From positions 310,001-374,000 of the forward strand of contig NZ_CP046115.1 of assembly GCF_009707385.1 (NCBI RefSeq): 64,000 nucleotides of DNA, read 5' to 3'. Numbering within the stretch: the stretch's first letter is position 1; each line of letters opens with the position of its first letter. A program made the translations under genes and the position numbers. The notes beneath the pieces were generated by a model. That model was not told the origin of the DNA. It saw nothing but the letters and a program-made list of their open reading frames with translations, and did no database searches. The stretch comes from Klebsiella oxytoca. GTDB taxonomy: Bacteria > Pseudomonadota > Gammaproteobacteria > Enterobacterales > Enterobacteriaceae. This document shows, piece after piece, positions 31,733 to 44,168 of the stretch.

Positions 31733-31934
31733 CATCCTCCCCATGTCTACGCCCCATCCCCCGTTTATGTGATCTCCATTGCAGAATCGCCGGTTATGCG
31801 TCCTGGAGCACATAAAAAGGCGACCATTTTTGCAGGCTACATCACGAAATCGGCATCCGTTCGTCCCTCCCGGCGGCGAGACGTCATCTCTCATCCTCCC
31901 GTCTCCTCCCCCATAAAAAAGCCGGGGGGTGGAG
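31733..31934. promoter_or_regulatory. MalT and CRP control region of the divergent malEFG and malK-lamB-malM operons
   Basis: MalT boxes (consensus GGGGAKGAGG) are visible as GGGGAGGATG (31742-31733, minus), GGGGGATGGGG (31762-31752, minus), GGGGGAGGAG (31912-31903, minus), with GGGAGGATG just beside it, and GGGGTGGAGG near 31925 on the plus strand. Three CRP-like sites sit between them: TGTGATCTCCATTGCA (31768-31783), TGCGTCCTGGAGCACA (31797-31812) and TGCAGGCTACATCACG (31831-31846), spaced about 30 bp. This is the same plan as E. coli, where CRP shifts MalT between staggered sites. The 370 bp gap 31649-32018 holds no gene. Confidence 0.85.
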
Positions 31935-32018
31935 GATTTACCCTATGTATGAATGCCGCATAGTCAGCCCATCTTGAATGTGTCGTTAAGTGACAGGTTG
32001 TAACGAAGGGAGAAGGGC

Positions 32019-34585
<2,567 letters not shown>

Positions 34586-34613
34586 TCGAATCTAACCGTT
34601 CGTAACTAAAAAA

Positions 34614-34633
34614 AGAGGGGCGTAAGCCCCTCT
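34614..34633 (+). terminator. Hairpin between lamB and malM
   Basis: AGAGGGGC and GCCCCTCT pair around GTAA. There is an A tract before and no T tract after, so on this strand it may be an mRNA-stabilising stem or partial terminator rather than a full stop. Confidence 0.55.
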
Positions 34634-34695
34634 ATCTCAGGCCCAGCGCGCTATTGCCTGGCTACCGCTCGGCCATCGGAATTGAGGTGATAACA

Positions 34696-35628
34696 ATGAA
34701 AATGAAGAAAAGTCTCGTTGCCCTCTGCCTGTCCGTCGGCCTGATGGCCTGCGTACCCGCAGTCAGTTTTGCTGATGTTAATTTTGTGCCGCAGAACACC
34801 TCTGCCGCGCCGTCGATTCCGGCCTCCGCGTTGCAGCAGCTAACCTGGACGCCAGTCGATCAATCAAAAACGCAAACCACAAAGCTCGCCGTGGCAGGAC
34901 AGATGCTCAATGTCCCCGGTATCAGTGGTCCGGTCGCCGCATACAGCGTTCCGGCGAATATTGGCGAGCTCAATATTACGTTAACCAGCCAAGTGGAAAA
35001 ACAAACCACAGTATATGCGCCGAACGTGCTGATTCTTGACCAGAATATGACGCCATCCGCGTTTTTCCCCAGCAGCTACTTCACTTATCTTGAACCGGGT
35101 GTGATGAGCTCCGATCGTCTGGAAGGCGTAATGCGCCTGACGCCGGCGTTGGGACAGCAGAAAATTTATGTGCTGGTCTTTACCACACCGCAGGATTTGC
35201 AGCAGACCACTAAATTAATCGATCCGGCGAAGGCTTACGCCAAAGGTACCGGCAATGCGGTGCCGGATATTCCGGATCCCATCGCGAAACACGTTACAAA
35301 CGGTACCATTAGCCTGAAGGTGAAAACTTCTACCGCCTCCAGCGTGTTGGTTGGCCCGCTGTTCGGTTCGTCCGCTCCGGGTCCTGTTACCGTAGGTAAT
35401 ACCGCAGCTCCTGCCTATAGCGCGCCGGTTGCCGCTCCGGCCCCGGCCCCGGCGGCGAAAAGCGAACCGATGCTTGATGATACTGAAACCTACTTCAACA
35501 ACGGTATCAAGCAGGCGGTCGCGAAAGGCGATATCGATAAGGCTCTGAAATTGATGAACGAAGCTGAACGTCTTGGCTCGAAATCTGCTCGTTCCACCTT
35601 TATCAGCAGTGTAAAAGGCAAGGGGTGA
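34696..35628 (+). CDS. malM: Periplasmic protein MalM of the maltose operon
   Basis: Last gene of malK-lamB-malM; periplasmic in E. coli, without a proven role. 310 residues from MKMKKSLVALCL at 34696 (306 in E. coli), signal peptide ending near AVSFA before DVNFVPQ. A proline/alanine-rich linker (VAAPAPAPAAK) separates the beta-rich N-terminal domain from a helical C-terminal repeat (AVAKGDIDKALKLMNEAERLG). Confidence 0.94.
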   Translation: MKMKKSLVALCLSVGLMACVPAVSFADVNFVPQNTSAAPSIPASALQQLTWTPVDQSKTQTTKLAVAGQMLNVPGISGPVAAYSVPANIGELNITLTSQVEKQTTVYAPNVLILDQNMTPSAFFPSSYFTYLEPGVMSSDRLEGVMRLTPALGQQKIYVLVFTTPQDLQQTTKLIDPAKAYAKGTGNAVPDIPDPIAKHVTNGTISLKVKTSTASSVLVGPLFGSSAPGPVTVGNTAAPAYSAPVAAPAPAPAAKSEPMLDDTETYFNNGIKQAVAKGDIDKALKLMNEAERLGSKSARSTFISSVKGKG

Positions 35629-35668
35629 CCGTCTCCCCACAATGCTGATGTTTAGGCACAGCCTTTAG

Positions 35669-35696
35669 GTGCGTCCGTTCGGGCGCACTTTTTTTT
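35669..35696 (+). terminator. Rho-independent terminator of the malK operon
   Basis: GTGCG-T-CCG and CGG-G-CGCAC form the stem at 35669-35688, followed by eight T. Lies 40 bp past malM. Confidence 0.92.
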
Positions 35697-35816
35697 ATCG
35701 CGCGGCAGCCTCTGTTGCACAGCTGTTGCGCGGATGATCGGATATTGACGTTTGCCCGCCCCCCATATCCCATTCTGCGATACAATACCTTTACGTTATG
35801 TACCGGAGATTCAGGC

Positions 35817-36314
35817 ATGCCACATCCTGCGCTTACGCAACTGCGTGCGCTGCGTTATTTTGCCACTATGCCCCCGCTGGACGCGCATCTGCGCGACTGG
35901 CTATTGCTGGAAGACTCAATGACTAAGCGTTTTGAGCAGCAGGGGAAGAAAGTTAGCGTCATGATGGTTAATGAAGGCTTCGTTGGACGCGAAGAACTGG
36001 TTGATGAGGAGTCCCTGCTGCCGAGTGAACCCCGCTACTGGCTACGGGAAATTATCCTTTGCGCCAACGCTGAACCCTGGCTGGCCGGGCGGACTATCGT
36101 GCCGGAGTCGACGCTCTGTGGCCCCGAGCTGGCGCTGCAACAGCTGGGGCAAACGCCACTGGGGCGCTATATCTTTACGTCATCGACGCTAACCCGTGAT
36201 TTTATTGAAATTGGTCGTAATGCAGAGCTTTGGGGGCGTCGTTCCCGCCTCCGGCTGAGCGGCAAACCGCTGCTGCTGACGGAACTGTTTTTGCCTGCAT
36301 CGCCGTTGTATTGA
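35817..36314 (+). CDS. ubiC: Chorismate pyruvate-lyase
   Basis: Removes pyruvate from chorismate to give 4-hydroxybenzoate, the first committed step to ubiquinone. 165 residues, as in E. coli, from [12 protein letters not shown] at 35817. Conserved stretches [15 protein letters not shown] and [14 protein letters not shown], with Glu/Arg residues of the product pocket. Twelve bases separate it from ubiA, so the two form one operon. Confidence 0.96.
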   Translation: MPHPALTQLRALRYFATMPPLDAHLRDWLLLEDSMTKRFEQQGKKVSVMMVNEGFVGREELVDEESLLPSEPRYWLREIILCANAEPWLAGRTIVPESTLCGPELALQQLGQTPLGRYIFTSSTLTRDFIEIGRNAELWGRRSRLRLSGKPLLLTELFLPASPLY

Positions 36315-36326
36315 GAGGATAATTAA

Positions 36327-37196
36327 ATGGAGTGGAGTCTGACGCAGAACAAGCTGCTGGCGTTTCACCGCCTGATGCGTACTGACAAACCGATCGGCGC
36401 GCTGCTGCTGCTGTGGCCGACGCTGTGGGCGCTGTGGGTGGCGACGCCGGGAATACCGCCGCTATGGATCCTCGCCGTTTTTGTTGCCGGCGTCTGGTTA
36501 ATGCGCGCCGCAGGCTGCGTGGTCAACGACTATGCCGATCGCAAGTTTGACGGCCACGTCAAACGTACCGCCCACCGTCCGCTGCCCAGCGGCGATGTGA
36601 GCGAAAAAGAGGCGCGAACCCTGTTTGTCGTCCTGGTGCTGCTTTCATTTCTGCTGGTACTAACCCTGAATACCATGACCATTCTGCTGTCGATAGCGGC
36701 GCTGGCGCTGGCATGGGTCTATCCGTTTATGAAACGCTACACTCATCTGCCGCAGGTTGTTCTGGGCGCGGCATTTGGTTGGTCGATTCCGATGGCGTTT
36801 TCGGCGGTGAGCGAATCGCTGCCGCTGAGCTGCTGGCTGATGTTCCTCGCCAATATCCTGTGGGCGGTGGCCTACGATACCCAATATGCGATGGTCGATC
36901 GTGATGATGATGTAAAAATCGGCATCAAGTCGACGGCGATTCTGTTTGGCGATAACGATCGCTTAATCATCGGCATTTTACAGATAGCGGTGCTGGTACT
37001 GATGGCGTCGGTAGGCTGGCTGAGCGGGTTGGGCTGGGAGTATTACTGGTCGTTGTTTATCGCCGCGGCGCTGTTTGTCTGGCAGCAGAAGCTGATATTT
37101 AAACGTGAACGCGATGACTGCTTTAAGGCATTTATGAACAATAACTACGTTGGGCTGGTGCTGTTTCTCGGCCTGGCGATGGGGTATATGCAGTAG
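36327..37196 (+). CDS. ubiA: 4-hydroxybenzoate octaprenyltransferase
   Basis: Inner-membrane prenyltransferase that joins the octaprenyl tail to 4-hydroxybenzoate. 289 residues with about eight or nine hydrophobic segments. The two Asp-rich motifs for Mg-diphosphate are present: NDYADRKFD near 70 and DRDDDVKIG near 190. GAGAGGAT precedes the start at 36327. Follows ubiC directly. Confidence 0.96.
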   Translation: MEWSLTQNKLLAFHRLMRTDKPIGALLLLWPTLWALWVATPGIPPLWILAVFVAGVWLMRAAGCVVNDYADRKFDGHVKRTAHRPLPSGDVSEKEARTLFVVLVLLSFLLVLTLNTMTILLSIAALALAWVYPFMKRYTHLPQVVLGAAFGWSIPMAFSAVSESLPLSCWLMFLANILWAVAYDTQYAMVDRDDDVKIGIKSTAILFGDNDRLIIGILQIAVLVLMASVGWLSGLGWEYYWSLFIAAALFVWQQKLIFKRERDDCFKAFMNNNYVGLVLFLGLAMGYMQ

Positions 37197-37207
37197 CGCT
37201 GTGGGTT

Positions 37208-37282
37208 TCCCGGCTTGCGGCGTAAACGCCTTAGCCGGGCTACAAAACCGCATGGTCCGGTAGCCCGGCGCAGGCCGGGACA
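37208..37282. repeat. REP/BIME pair
   Basis: CCCGGCTTGCGGCGTAAACGCCTTAGCCGGGCTAC is followed by an inverted TAGCCCGGCGCAGGCCGGG unit, between convergent ubiA and plsB. Confidence 0.88.
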
Positions 37283-37294
37283 TCTCTTTAAACG

Positions 37295-39718
37295 TTACGC
37301 TTCATCCTGGGTAACGCTTTCAATCGTGAGACGCACATCAGAGGTAATCAGATCCGCCAGCATACGGTAGATCTTTAACGTCTCTTCCGGCTCGGCATCC
37401 CCGGTATCGCTGATATAGCCTTCATCACGCAGGGTCAGCACCAGCGTGCTGAACACTGCCTTATCGAAGAACTCTGGCGCGTTGATGCCGTGCAGCACGG
37501 ACAGACGCTGCGCCACGGTGCGGCTCTCTTTCTCCAGCGTACTGCGGTTGATTGATGGGTTAGCGCTTAGCAGCCAGAAGGTGATAGCGTAGCGCTGCAG
37601 CGTTTCACGCGCGCCTGCGGCCAACAGCTGCAGAGAACGGGCATGAGACGGATTGACGCTTACTTCATCGTCGTTCAGGGCGATCAGACCCTGACGCTCC
37701 ATTTCAGCAATCAGCGCATCGACAACGCCCGCCAGCTCCGCTTTTTCCCAACGCAGGAACAGTTCAGCCTTCAGGAACGGATAGAACATCTCGACGTGAC
37801 GCAAGATTTCGCCGCGAGTAATACGACGATGTTGGGTCACAATAGCGGCCAACAGCGACGGCATCACCAGCATATGGGCGATATTGTTGCGGTAGTAGGT
37901 CATCAGGACGGCCTGCTCGCGCGGCAGAATGATGATATCGCCGATAGTGTCTTTCTCGACTTCGAATTTGTTCATCTGCAGCGCGTGGTCGATAAGTTCG
38001 CTGGCAGAAGCCGCTGGGGTGGTCGCATCCGCCGAATATGGCACGTTGCGCAGCAGGGCGAGGTAGCACTCTAGCTGTTCGGTAAGCTGCTCGCGAGTCA
38101 GCGAGCGCTGACGCGATGCCAGCAGCGCCGTACAGCACAGGTTCATGGCGTTTGCCGCCCCGGCATTGTTGATGCGCACCATCAGGTCTGAGGCGATGTT
38201 ATTCACCGTCGGCGTCAGCCAGGAAGGACGGACTGCTTCGATGGGGTCAATAGACTCACGCCAGTCCGGCACGTGCTGGTTGAGATAGGTCATCAGCGGC
38301 AGCGGTTCACCGAAGTTAACATAGCCCTGACCGAGATTGCGCAGCTTGCTGAGACCTTTCAACATCTGCGGCAGGTTCTCTTTCTCTTTCGTTGCGCCGC
38401 GCAGCTCTTTAGCGTAGGTACCGACCTCCATCACGTGCTCGTAGCCGATATAAATCGGTACCAGAGTGATCGGACGATTGCCGCCGCGCAGCATCGCCTG
38501 GATGGTCATCGACAGGGTGCCGGTTTTTGGATCCAGCAGACGCCCGGTACGGGAACGACCGCCCTCGACAAAGTACTCAACGGAGTAGCCGCGGCTGAAC
38601 AGTTCGCCAAGATATTCGCGGAATACCGTTGAATAGAGCTTATTGCCTTTAAACGTACGGCGAATAAAGAATGCGCCACCGCGGCGGAAAATCGGCCCGG
38701 CTGGCCAGAAGTTCAGGTTGATGCCGGCAGCGATGTGCGGCGGAACCAGCCCCTGATGATAAATGACGTAAGAGAGCAGCAGATAGTCCATATGGCTGCG
38801 ATGGCATGGAACATAAACTATCTCGTGGCCTTCGTGTGCCAGCTGGCGCACGCGCTCAGCGTTATGGACGTTAATTCCCTGATACAGGCGGTTCCAGGTA
38901 AAGCCTAGCACGCGGTCGGTCAGACGAATCATCTCGTAGGAGAAGTTCGCTGCGATCTCTTCCATCAGGGCGATAGCGTTTTGCTGCGCCTTTTCATGGG
39001 AGATTTTCTTGCTGCGCGCTTCGTCTTCTACGGCGCGAGCAATGGCTTTCGATGCCAGTAGTTTATTAAACAGATCCTGACGCGCAGGCAGACGTGGACC
39101 GACGGCCGCCAGACGTTGCCGGGCGAAATGCATACGCGCCACGCGGGCCAGCTTCTGAGCGATAATTTTATCGGTGCCGTGCTCGTCCGCCATCTTCCGC
39201 AAAGAGACCGAAGGTGAGAAACGCACAAAACTGTCGCGGCCCAGCCACAGAACGGCGAAGAATTTTTGTATCCCGTTGAGCATGCGCAGAGGAGGGTTAA
39301 CCTCGCCTTTTTCACGTCCCGGTGCGCGGCCAAACATGACCGAGACCGGCACCATTTGCACGTCAAGGTCAGGATGGTTGCGGTGCAAATCGAGATAGTC
39401 GTGGAATAGCTTAATAGACTCTTCTTTCGGCGTGTAATAGGTGAACACGCGTGGTCCGCCGTGGATGAATACGTAGCGCGGTAGCAGGGCGCCATCGATC
39501 TCAAGCGGCTCTAGTGGGTCCGGTAACTCATGTTCCAGACATTGCGCGCGCAGCGTCAGCAGGTCCGCCTTCGAATTGTAGGGCAGGACGTACATAATCG
39601 GCCGCGAGGTATCCAGGCCTAATTCCTGAGCAGGTTGTGCCGGAATCGACTTGCTCTTTACCAGCGCCCTTAATGGTAAATTCAGTAATTTATAGTAAAT
39701 TCGTTGCCAGCCAGACAT
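37295..39718 (-). CDS. plsB: Glycerol-3-phosphate acyltransferase
   Basis: Membrane-bound enzyme that acylates sn-glycerol 3-phosphate at position 1, the first step of phospholipid synthesis. 807 residues, the E. coli length. Acyltransferase motifs: HRSHMDY (HX4D) near residue 306, [18 protein letters not shown] and the block around [13 protein letters not shown]. Divergent from dgkA, another lipid enzyme. Confidence 0.97.
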   Translation of the reverse strand: MSGWQRIYYKLLNLPLRALVKSKSIPAQPAQELGLDTSRPIMYVLPYNSKADLLTLRAQCLEHELPDPLEPLEIDGALLPRYVFIHGGPRVFTYYTPKEESIKLFHDYLDLHRNHPDLDVQMVPVSVMFGRAPGREKGEVNPPLRMLNGIQKFFAVLWLGRDSFVRFSPSVSLRKMADEHGTDKIIAQKLARVARMHFARQRLAAVGPRLPARQDLFNKLLASKAIARAVEDEARSKKISHEKAQQNAIALMEEIAANFSYEMIRLTDRVLGFTWNRLYQGINVHNAERVRQLAHEGHEIVYVPCHRSHMDYLLLSYVIYHQGLVPPHIAAGINLNFWPAGPIFRRGGAFFIRRTFKGNKLYSTVFREYLGELFSRGYSVEYFVEGGRSRTGRLLDPKTGTLSMTIQAMLRGGNRPITLVPIYIGYEHVMEVGTYAKELRGATKEKENLPQMLKGLSKLRNLGQGYVNFGEPLPLMTYLNQHVPDWRESIDPIEAVRPSWLTPTVNNIASDLMVRINNAGAANAMNLCCTALLASRQRSLTREQLTEQLECYLALLRNVPYSADATTPAASASELIDHALQMNKFEVEKDTIGDIIILPREQAVLMTYYRNNIAHMLVMPSLLAAIVTQHRRITRGEILRHVEMFYPFLKAELFLRWEKAELAGVVDALIAEMERQGLIALNDDEVSVNPSHARSLQLLAAGARETLQRYAITFWLLSANPSINRSTLEKESRTVAQRLSVLHGINAPEFFDKAVFSTLVLTLRDEGYISDTGDAEPEETLKIYRMLADLITSDVRLTIESVTQDEA

Positions 39719-39847
39719 AGACGATGTGAAGCCTCTGGTTAATCATGCAAATGCGCCGCAAGAATAACAGAAAGTGCGCAAAATTTCCGTTGTAACGCAG
39801 TAAACGCGTACACTCATTGATGTCATTTACATAAAAAGGTTCGTTTG

Positions 39848-40216
39848 ATGGCCAATAATACCACTGGGTTAACCCGAATTATTAAAGCTGCAGGGTATTC
39901 CTGGAAAGGATTTCGCGCGGCATGGGTCAATGAGGCCGCATTTCGTCAGGAAGGCGTCGCGGCCATTATTGCCGTGGCGATAGCCTGCTGGTTAGACGTT
40001 GATGCCATTACGCGAGTGCTGTTAATTGGCTCAGTCCTGTTAGTGATGATAGTTGAAATTATCAACAGCGCGATTGAAGCGGTCGTGGACCGTATCGGCC
40101 CTGAACGCCATGAGCTCTCGGGGCGAGCAAAAGACATGGGCTCTGCGGCGGTGTTGTTGGCGATTATCATCGCGCTGATCACATGGGCAGTGCTTTTATG
40201 GGCAAACTATCGCTAA
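39848..40216 (+). CDS. dgkA: Diacylglycerol kinase
   Basis: Small inner-membrane kinase that recycles diacylglycerol from membrane-derived oligosaccharide synthesis to phosphatidate. 122 residues, as in E. coli, with three membrane segments and the signature EIINSAIEAVVDRIG, including the catalytic Glu. The ATG at 39848 is used; the frame opens one codon earlier with TTG. Confidence 0.96.
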   Translation: MANNTTGLTRIIKAAGYSWKGFRAAWVNEAAFRQEGVAAIIAVAIACWLDVDAITRVLLIGSVLLVMIVEIINSAIEAVVDRIGPERHELSGRAKDMGSAAVLLAIIIALITWAVLLWANYR

Positions 40217-40293
40217 GTCCTTTCGTATCTGCTCGCAAAACGGAAAGAAACTCCTGATTTTTGTGTGAAATGTGGTTCCAAAATCACCGTTAG

Positions 40294-40330
40294 CTGTATA
40301 TACTCACAGCATAACTGTATATACACCCAG
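40294..40330. promoter_or_regulatory. Two LexA boxes before lexA
   Basis: CTGTATATACTCACAG (40294-40309) and CTGTATATACACCCAG (40315-40330) both match the SOS consensus CTG-N10-CAG. Two boxes at this spacing also control E. coli lexA. Confidence 0.95.
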
Positions 40331-40338
40331 GGGGCGGA

Positions 40339-40947
40339 ATGAAAGCGTTAACGACCAGGCAGCAAGAGGTGTTTGATCTCATTCGGGATCATATCAGCCA
40401 GACGGGCATGCCGCCGACGCGTGCGGAGATTGCTCAGCGCTTGGGGTTTCGTTCCCCAAACGCGGCGGAAGAACACCTGAAAGCGCTGGCGCGTAAAGGC
40501 GCAATTGAGATCGTTTCCGGTGCCTCCCGCGGTATTCGTCTACTGACGGAAGAAGAAACGGGTCTGCCGCTTATCGGTCGCGTCGCGGCAGGCGAGCCTC
40601 TGCTGGCGCAACAGCATATTGAAGGTCACTATCAGGTCGATCCGGCCATGTTTAAACCGAATGCCGATTTTCTGCTGCGCGTCAGCGGGATGTCGATGAA
40701 AGACATCGGTATTCTCGACGGTGACCTGCTGGCGGTACATAAAACGCAGGATGTGCGTAACGGCCAGGTGGTTGTGGCGCGCATTGACGAAGAAGTTACC
40801 GTGAAGCGTCTGAAAAAGCAGGGTAACGTCGTTGAACTGCTGCCAGAAAATAGCGAATTTTCACCGATTGTGGTGGATCTCCGCGAGCAGAGTTTTACTA
40901 TTGAAGGCCTGGCCGTCGGCGTTATCCGTAACGGCAACTGGCAGTAA
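40339..40947 (+). CDS. lexA: SOS repressor LexA
   Basis: Represses SOS genes until it cleaves itself in the presence of RecA filaments. 202 residues, as in E. coli. Winged helix-turn-helix in the first 70 residues; cleavage bond Ala84-Gly85 (RVAAGEP); catalytic Ser119 (GMSM) and Lys156 (TVKRL) all present. The second LexA box ends eight bases before the ATG. Followed by dinF. Confidence 0.98.
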   Translation: MKALTTRQQEVFDLIRDHISQTGMPPTRAEIAQRLGFRSPNAAEEHLKALARKGAIEIVSGASRGIRLLTEEETGLPLIGRVAAGEPLLAQQHIEGHYQVDPAMFKPNADFLLRVSGMSMKDIGILDGDLLAVHKTQDVRNGQVVVARIDEEVTVKRLKKQGNVVELLPENSEFSPIVVDLREQSFTIEGLAVGVIRNGNWQ

Positions 40948-40958
40948 TTTCTTCATCC

Positions 40959-40998
40959 CGCGGCATCATCAGTAATTGTATGATGCCGCGTCGTTTTT
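40959..40998 (+). terminator. Terminator or attenuator between lexA and dinF
   Basis: CGCGGCATCAT (40959-40969) and ATGATGCCGCG (40980-40990) form an 11-pair stem, followed by TCGTTTTT. As dinF is SOS-induced through lexA in E. coli, the stem probably lowers but does not stop read-through. Confidence 0.8.
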
Positions 40999-41019
40999 CC
41001 TCATTTTGGCTCTTTCCCC

Positions 41020-42336
41020 ATGCTTTTTAACGCCGCCGACAAAGCCCTTTGGCGCTTAGCGCTGCCCATGATCTTTTCCAATATCACCGTTCCTCTGCTG
41101 GGACTGGTGGATACTGCCGTTATTGGTCACCTCGACAGCCCGGTTTATCTGGGCGGCGTGGCCGTCGGTGCGACGGCGACCAGTTTCCTCTTTATGCTGC
41201 TTTTGTTCCTGCGAATGAGCACGACCGGACTAACGGCACAGGCGTTTGGCGCAAAAGATCCGCAGCGGCTGGCGCGTGCGCTGGTGCAACCGCTAGGCCT
41301 GGCGCTGGCCGCCGGGCTGGCGATTGTTCTCTTCAGGATCCCGTTAATAAATCTGGCGCTGCATATCGTTGGCGGTAGCGAAGCGGTACTTGAGCAGGCC
41401 CGGCGCTTCCTTGAGATCCGCTGGCTGAGCGCTCCGGCTTCGCTGGCAAATCTGGTTCTGCTGGGCTGGCTGCTTGGGGTACAGTACGCCAGAGCGCCGG
41501 TGATCCTGCTGGTGGTCGGTAACGTGCTCAATATTGTGCTCGATTTATGGCTGGTGATGGGCCTGCACATGAATGTGCAGGGGGCGGCACTGGCGACGGT
41601 TACGGCAGAATATGCCACTTTCGTCATTGGCCTGCTAATGGCGAAACGGGTGCTGGCGCTACGCGGCGTTTCCCTGTTGATGCTGAAAAATGCCTGGCGC
41701 GGAGATATACGACGTCTGCTGGCGCTGAATCGCGACATCATGCTGCGATCGCTGCTGCTACAGCTTTGTTTTGGGGCGGTAACGGTATATGGCGCCCGTC
41801 TCGGCGCTGATGTTGTCGCGGTCAATGCCGTACTCATGACGATGTTGACCTTTACCGCCTATGCGCTGGACGGTTTTGCCTACGCCGTAGAGGCTCACTC
41901 GGGGCAGGCTTACGGCGCCCGCGACGATAGCCAACTGCTTGCCGTATGGCATGCGGCCTGCCGCCAGTCAGGGATGGTGGCTCTGGCGTTCGCGCTCATC
42001 TACTGCCTCGCCGGCGAACGCATTATTGCTTTGTTAACCTCGCTGTCATCGCTACAGCAGCTGGCCGACCGCTATCTGGTGTGGCAGATGATACTGCCGC
42101 TCGTTGGCGTCTGGTGCTACCTGCTCGACGGTATGTTTATCGGCGCGACGCGCGGTGCGGAGATGCGTAACAGCATGGCGGTGGCGGCGGCAGGGTTTGC
42201 TCTGACGCTGCTGACGGTACCGCTGCTCGGTAATCATGGACTGTGGCTGGCGCTGGCCGTATTTCTCGCTCTACGCGGCGTTTCTTTGGCTGTCATCTGG
42301 CGGCGGCACTGGCGGCGCGGTACCTGGTTTTCATAG
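41020..42336 (+). CDS. dinF: MATE-family efflux protein DinF
   Basis: 438-residue inner-membrane protein with 12 hydrophobic segments in two MATE halves (LGLVDTAVIGHLDSPVYLGGVAVG near 20-45). DNA-damage-inducible in E. coli; linked there to protection from oxidative stress and bile salts. The start MLFNAADKALWRLALP at 41020 fits the family. Downstream of lexA, 72 bp away across a hairpin. Confidence 0.94.
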   Translation: MLFNAADKALWRLALPMIFSNITVPLLGLVDTAVIGHLDSPVYLGGVAVGATATSFLFMLLLFLRMSTTGLTAQAFGAKDPQRLARALVQPLGLALAAGLAIVLFRIPLINLALHIVGGSEAVLEQARRFLEIRWLSAPASLANLVLLGWLLGVQYARAPVILLVVGNVLNIVLDLWLVMGLHMNVQGAALATVTAEYATFVIGLLMAKRVLALRGVSLLMLKNAWRGDIRRLLALNRDIMLRSLLLQLCFGAVTVYGARLGADVVAVNAVLMTMLTFTAYALDGFAYAVEAHSGQAYGARDDSQLLAVWHAACRQSGMVALAFALIYCLAGERIIALLTSLSSLQQLADRYLVWQMILPLVGVWCYLLDGMFIGATRGAEMRNSMAVAAAGFALTLLTVPLLGNHGLWLALAVFLALRGVSLAVIWRRHWRRGTWFS

Positions 42337-42461
42337 TGTATTTTATTGTTCTGGTGGTTAAAGATTCCGAATAATAAATCTTACCCAGAATACTCATCTA
42401 TAGTTAAGTCATGTCCGAGACACAGCGGGCTGTTCATTCACCGAACGATGAGGATTGCATG

Positions 42462-42671
42462 ATGAATAAAGACGAAATCGGCGGTAACTGGAAACAGTTT
42501 AAAGGTAAAGCGAAAGAGAAATGGGGCAAGCTGACCGATGATGACATGACCGTCATCGAAGGTAAGCGCGATCAGCTGGTCGGCAGAATTCAGGAACGTT
42601 ATGGATACGCTAAAGATCAGGCTGAGAAAGAAGTGACTGATTGGGAAACTAAAAACGACTATCGCTGGTAG
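42462..42671 (+). CDS. yjbJ: CsbD-family stress protein YjbJ
   Basis: 69 residues, as in E. coli, from MNKDEIGGNWKQFKG at 42462; an adjacent ATG at 42459 would add one Met. Highly charged, with GKLTDDDMTVIEGKRDQLVGRIQERYG typical of the CsbD family. Abundant in stationary phase in E. coli; function not established. Confidence 0.94.
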   Translation: MNKDEIGGNWKQFKGKAKEKWGKLTDDDMTVIEGKRDQLVGRIQERYGYAKDQAEKEVTDWETKNDYRW

Positions 42672-42721
42672 CGAAAGCGTCGTGTATTAACCCACTGTTA
42701 TTGCCTGTCCTACGATTAATA

Positions 42722-42853
42722 CCCTAAATAATTCGAGTTGCAGGTTGCAGGACAAAACGGTTAACCGTTTTGAACGGCGCCCGTCAGGGTGAGGCCCAGG
42801 GAGGGGCCGAGTTATCGCCAACGCACATGCAGCTTCTTGAAGTATGACGGGTA
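42722..42853. repeat. Long inverted-repeat intergenic element
   Basis: The ends are imperfect inverted repeats: ACCCTAAATAATTCGAG at the left, and CTTGAAGTATGACGGGTA at the right. Inside lies the perfect 18-base palindrome AAAACGGTTAACCGTTTT (42753-42770). A partial relative, ACCCGTCATACTTCAAGT, lies at 43479-43497 before the cupin gene. It resembles the repeat units scattered in intergenic DNA of enterobacteria. Confidence 0.7.
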
Positions 42854-42866
42854 TATTCCCTTGAAT

Positions 42867-42902
42867 CCCGCTGTGGCTTACGCCTTAGCGGGCTTTCTTT
42901 TT
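42867..42902 (+). terminator. Terminator for yjbJ embedded in the 3' end of zur
   Basis: CCCGCT (42867-42872) and AGCGGG (42887-42892), with an inner GGC/GCC pair, are followed by CTTTCTTTTTT. The right arm overlaps the zur stop codon (42885-42887) and the T tract is zur's last Lys codons read on the other strand. Confidence 0.75.
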
Positions 42903-43400
42903 TATCTGAATGGTATGATCGTGATGGCAGTGCCCAGGCGTGCTGCAGGCTTCCACTTCGACACAGGCAGCGCACAGGCCGTGAGCTTCAATAACGTTAT
43001 GGCGTAAAGCAAACCCCATTTTTGCTGCCAGGGTATGCATAATATCTTCTACGCCTTCCGCGCCCTCTTCTTTAACGCTGCCGCAGCGGTCGCAGATAAA
43101 CATCGCCGAGCTGTGGGTAGGCTGATCGAACAGGTGACACAGTACATAGCTGTTAGTGGATTCCACCTTATGCACGAACCCCTGCTCCAGTAAAAACTCC
43201 AGCGCCCTATAGACGGTCGGCGGTTTAGCCTGGGGCTCTTTTTCACGAAGGAGATCGAGCAGGTCGTAGGCGCTGATAGCCCCTTGCTGCAGGCTCATCA
43301 AACGCAATACTTCAAGGCGCTGCGGGGTCAGGCGCACGCCACGCTGCGCGCAGAGCTTTTCAGCATGCGCTAACATTTGTTGCGAAGTGGTCTTATCCAT
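42885..43400 (-). CDS. zur: Zinc uptake regulator
   Basis: Fur-family repressor that shuts off zinc import genes when zinc is sufficient. 171 residues, as in E. coli, from MDKTTSQQML at 43400. Winged helix in the first 85 residues (VRLTPQRLEVLRL); structural zinc cysteines in CDRCG and CAACVEVEAC; His-rich end HCHHDH. Convergent with yjbJ; the frame's upstream extension to 43487 is not conserved. Confidence 0.96.
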   Translation of the reverse strand: MDKTTSQQMLAHAEKLCAQRGVRLTPQRLEVLRLMSLQQGAISAYDLLDLLREKEPQAKPPTVYRALEFLLEQGFVHKVESTNSYVLCHLFDQPTHSSAMFICDRCGSVKEEGAEGVEDIMHTLAAKMGFALRHNVIEAHGLCAACVEVEACSTPGHCHHDHTIQIKKKAR

Positions 43401-43476
43401 GAGCGTCCTCTGGTTGCGTGAATATGAAACTGTTACTTTATCACGATACAAATAAAACGCCGAGACCCAGCGGGCT

Positions 43477-43556
43477 ATACCCGTCATACTTCAAGTCACA
43501 TGTACGCTTCTGGGGGCTCTACCTTGCCGCCTGCCTTATGCTATACCTGATGCATC
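43477..43556. repeat. Partial intergenic repeat before the cupin gene
   Basis: ATACCCGTCATACTTCAAGT is followed by GTACGCTTCTGGGGGCT and CTTGCCGCCTGCCTT. These are parts of the long element at 42722 and of ERIC-like cores (CCTTGCCGCCT occurs at 27659). It covers most of the gap between zur and the cupin gene. Confidence 0.55.
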
Positions 43557-43575
43557 TCATTTTCGGGAGAAAACG

Positions 43576-44064
43576 ATGAAACGACCTGATTGCATTCGAC
43601 ACTGGCGTGAACTGGAAGGTGCGGATGATTCCACCTATCCCGACAGCGCTGAGCTTTTCTCCATCGGCGCGCCGCTGGCGCGCGGTCTGCGGTTGAATCG
43701 CCTGGGGATCCATCACGAGCGTCTACCGCCCGGACGTCGAACCTCTTACCCGCACGCGGAAAGCGACGAAGAAGAGTTTATCTACGTGCTGGACGGCTAT
43801 CCGGAAGTGTGGATTAACGGCTACCTGTGGAAGCTGGAGCCGGGGGACAGCGTCGGTTTTCCTGCCGGAACCGGTATTTGCCACACCTTTCTCAATAACA
43901 CCGAGCAGGAGGTTCGCCTGTTAGTCGTTGGCGAGGCAAACAAGAAATTTAATCGCATTTACTATCCGCTTAACCCCGGCTATGCCGCTACGCGACAGGA
44001 TCGATGGGTCGACCATCCGCCGCAGTTTTTTGGCCCGCACGACGGAAAGCCGCGGAAAAAATAG
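43576..44064 (+). CDS. Cupin-domain protein
   Basis: 162 residues, cytosolic. Single cupin barrel: first motif SYPHAESDEEEFIYVLDGYPEVWING (residues about 56-82), second motif GDSVGFPAGTGICHTFLNN (about 90-108), with His and Glu residues that could hold a metal. Substrate unknown; isomerase, dioxygenase and sugar-binding roles exist in the superfamily. GGGAGAAAACG precedes the ATG. It occupies the zur-dusA interval, where E. coli has yjbL and yjbM. Confidence 0.8.
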   Translation: MKRPDCIRHWRELEGADDSTYPDSAELFSIGAPLARGLRLNRLGIHHERLPPGRRTSYPHAESDEEEFIYVLDGYPEVWINGYLWKLEPGDSVGFPAGTGICHTFLNNTEQEVRLLVVGEANKKFNRIYYPLNPGYAATRQDRWVDHPPQFFGPHDGKPRKK

Positions 44065-44168
44065 CGTTTGTTGTGGGCCAGGAAAGGTGAGCGCTGACGC
44101 GATGCGCCAGTGGTTTATGTTTATGCTATAGTAGCGCCCCTTTTTACCAGGATGCTTATTTATTCGCC

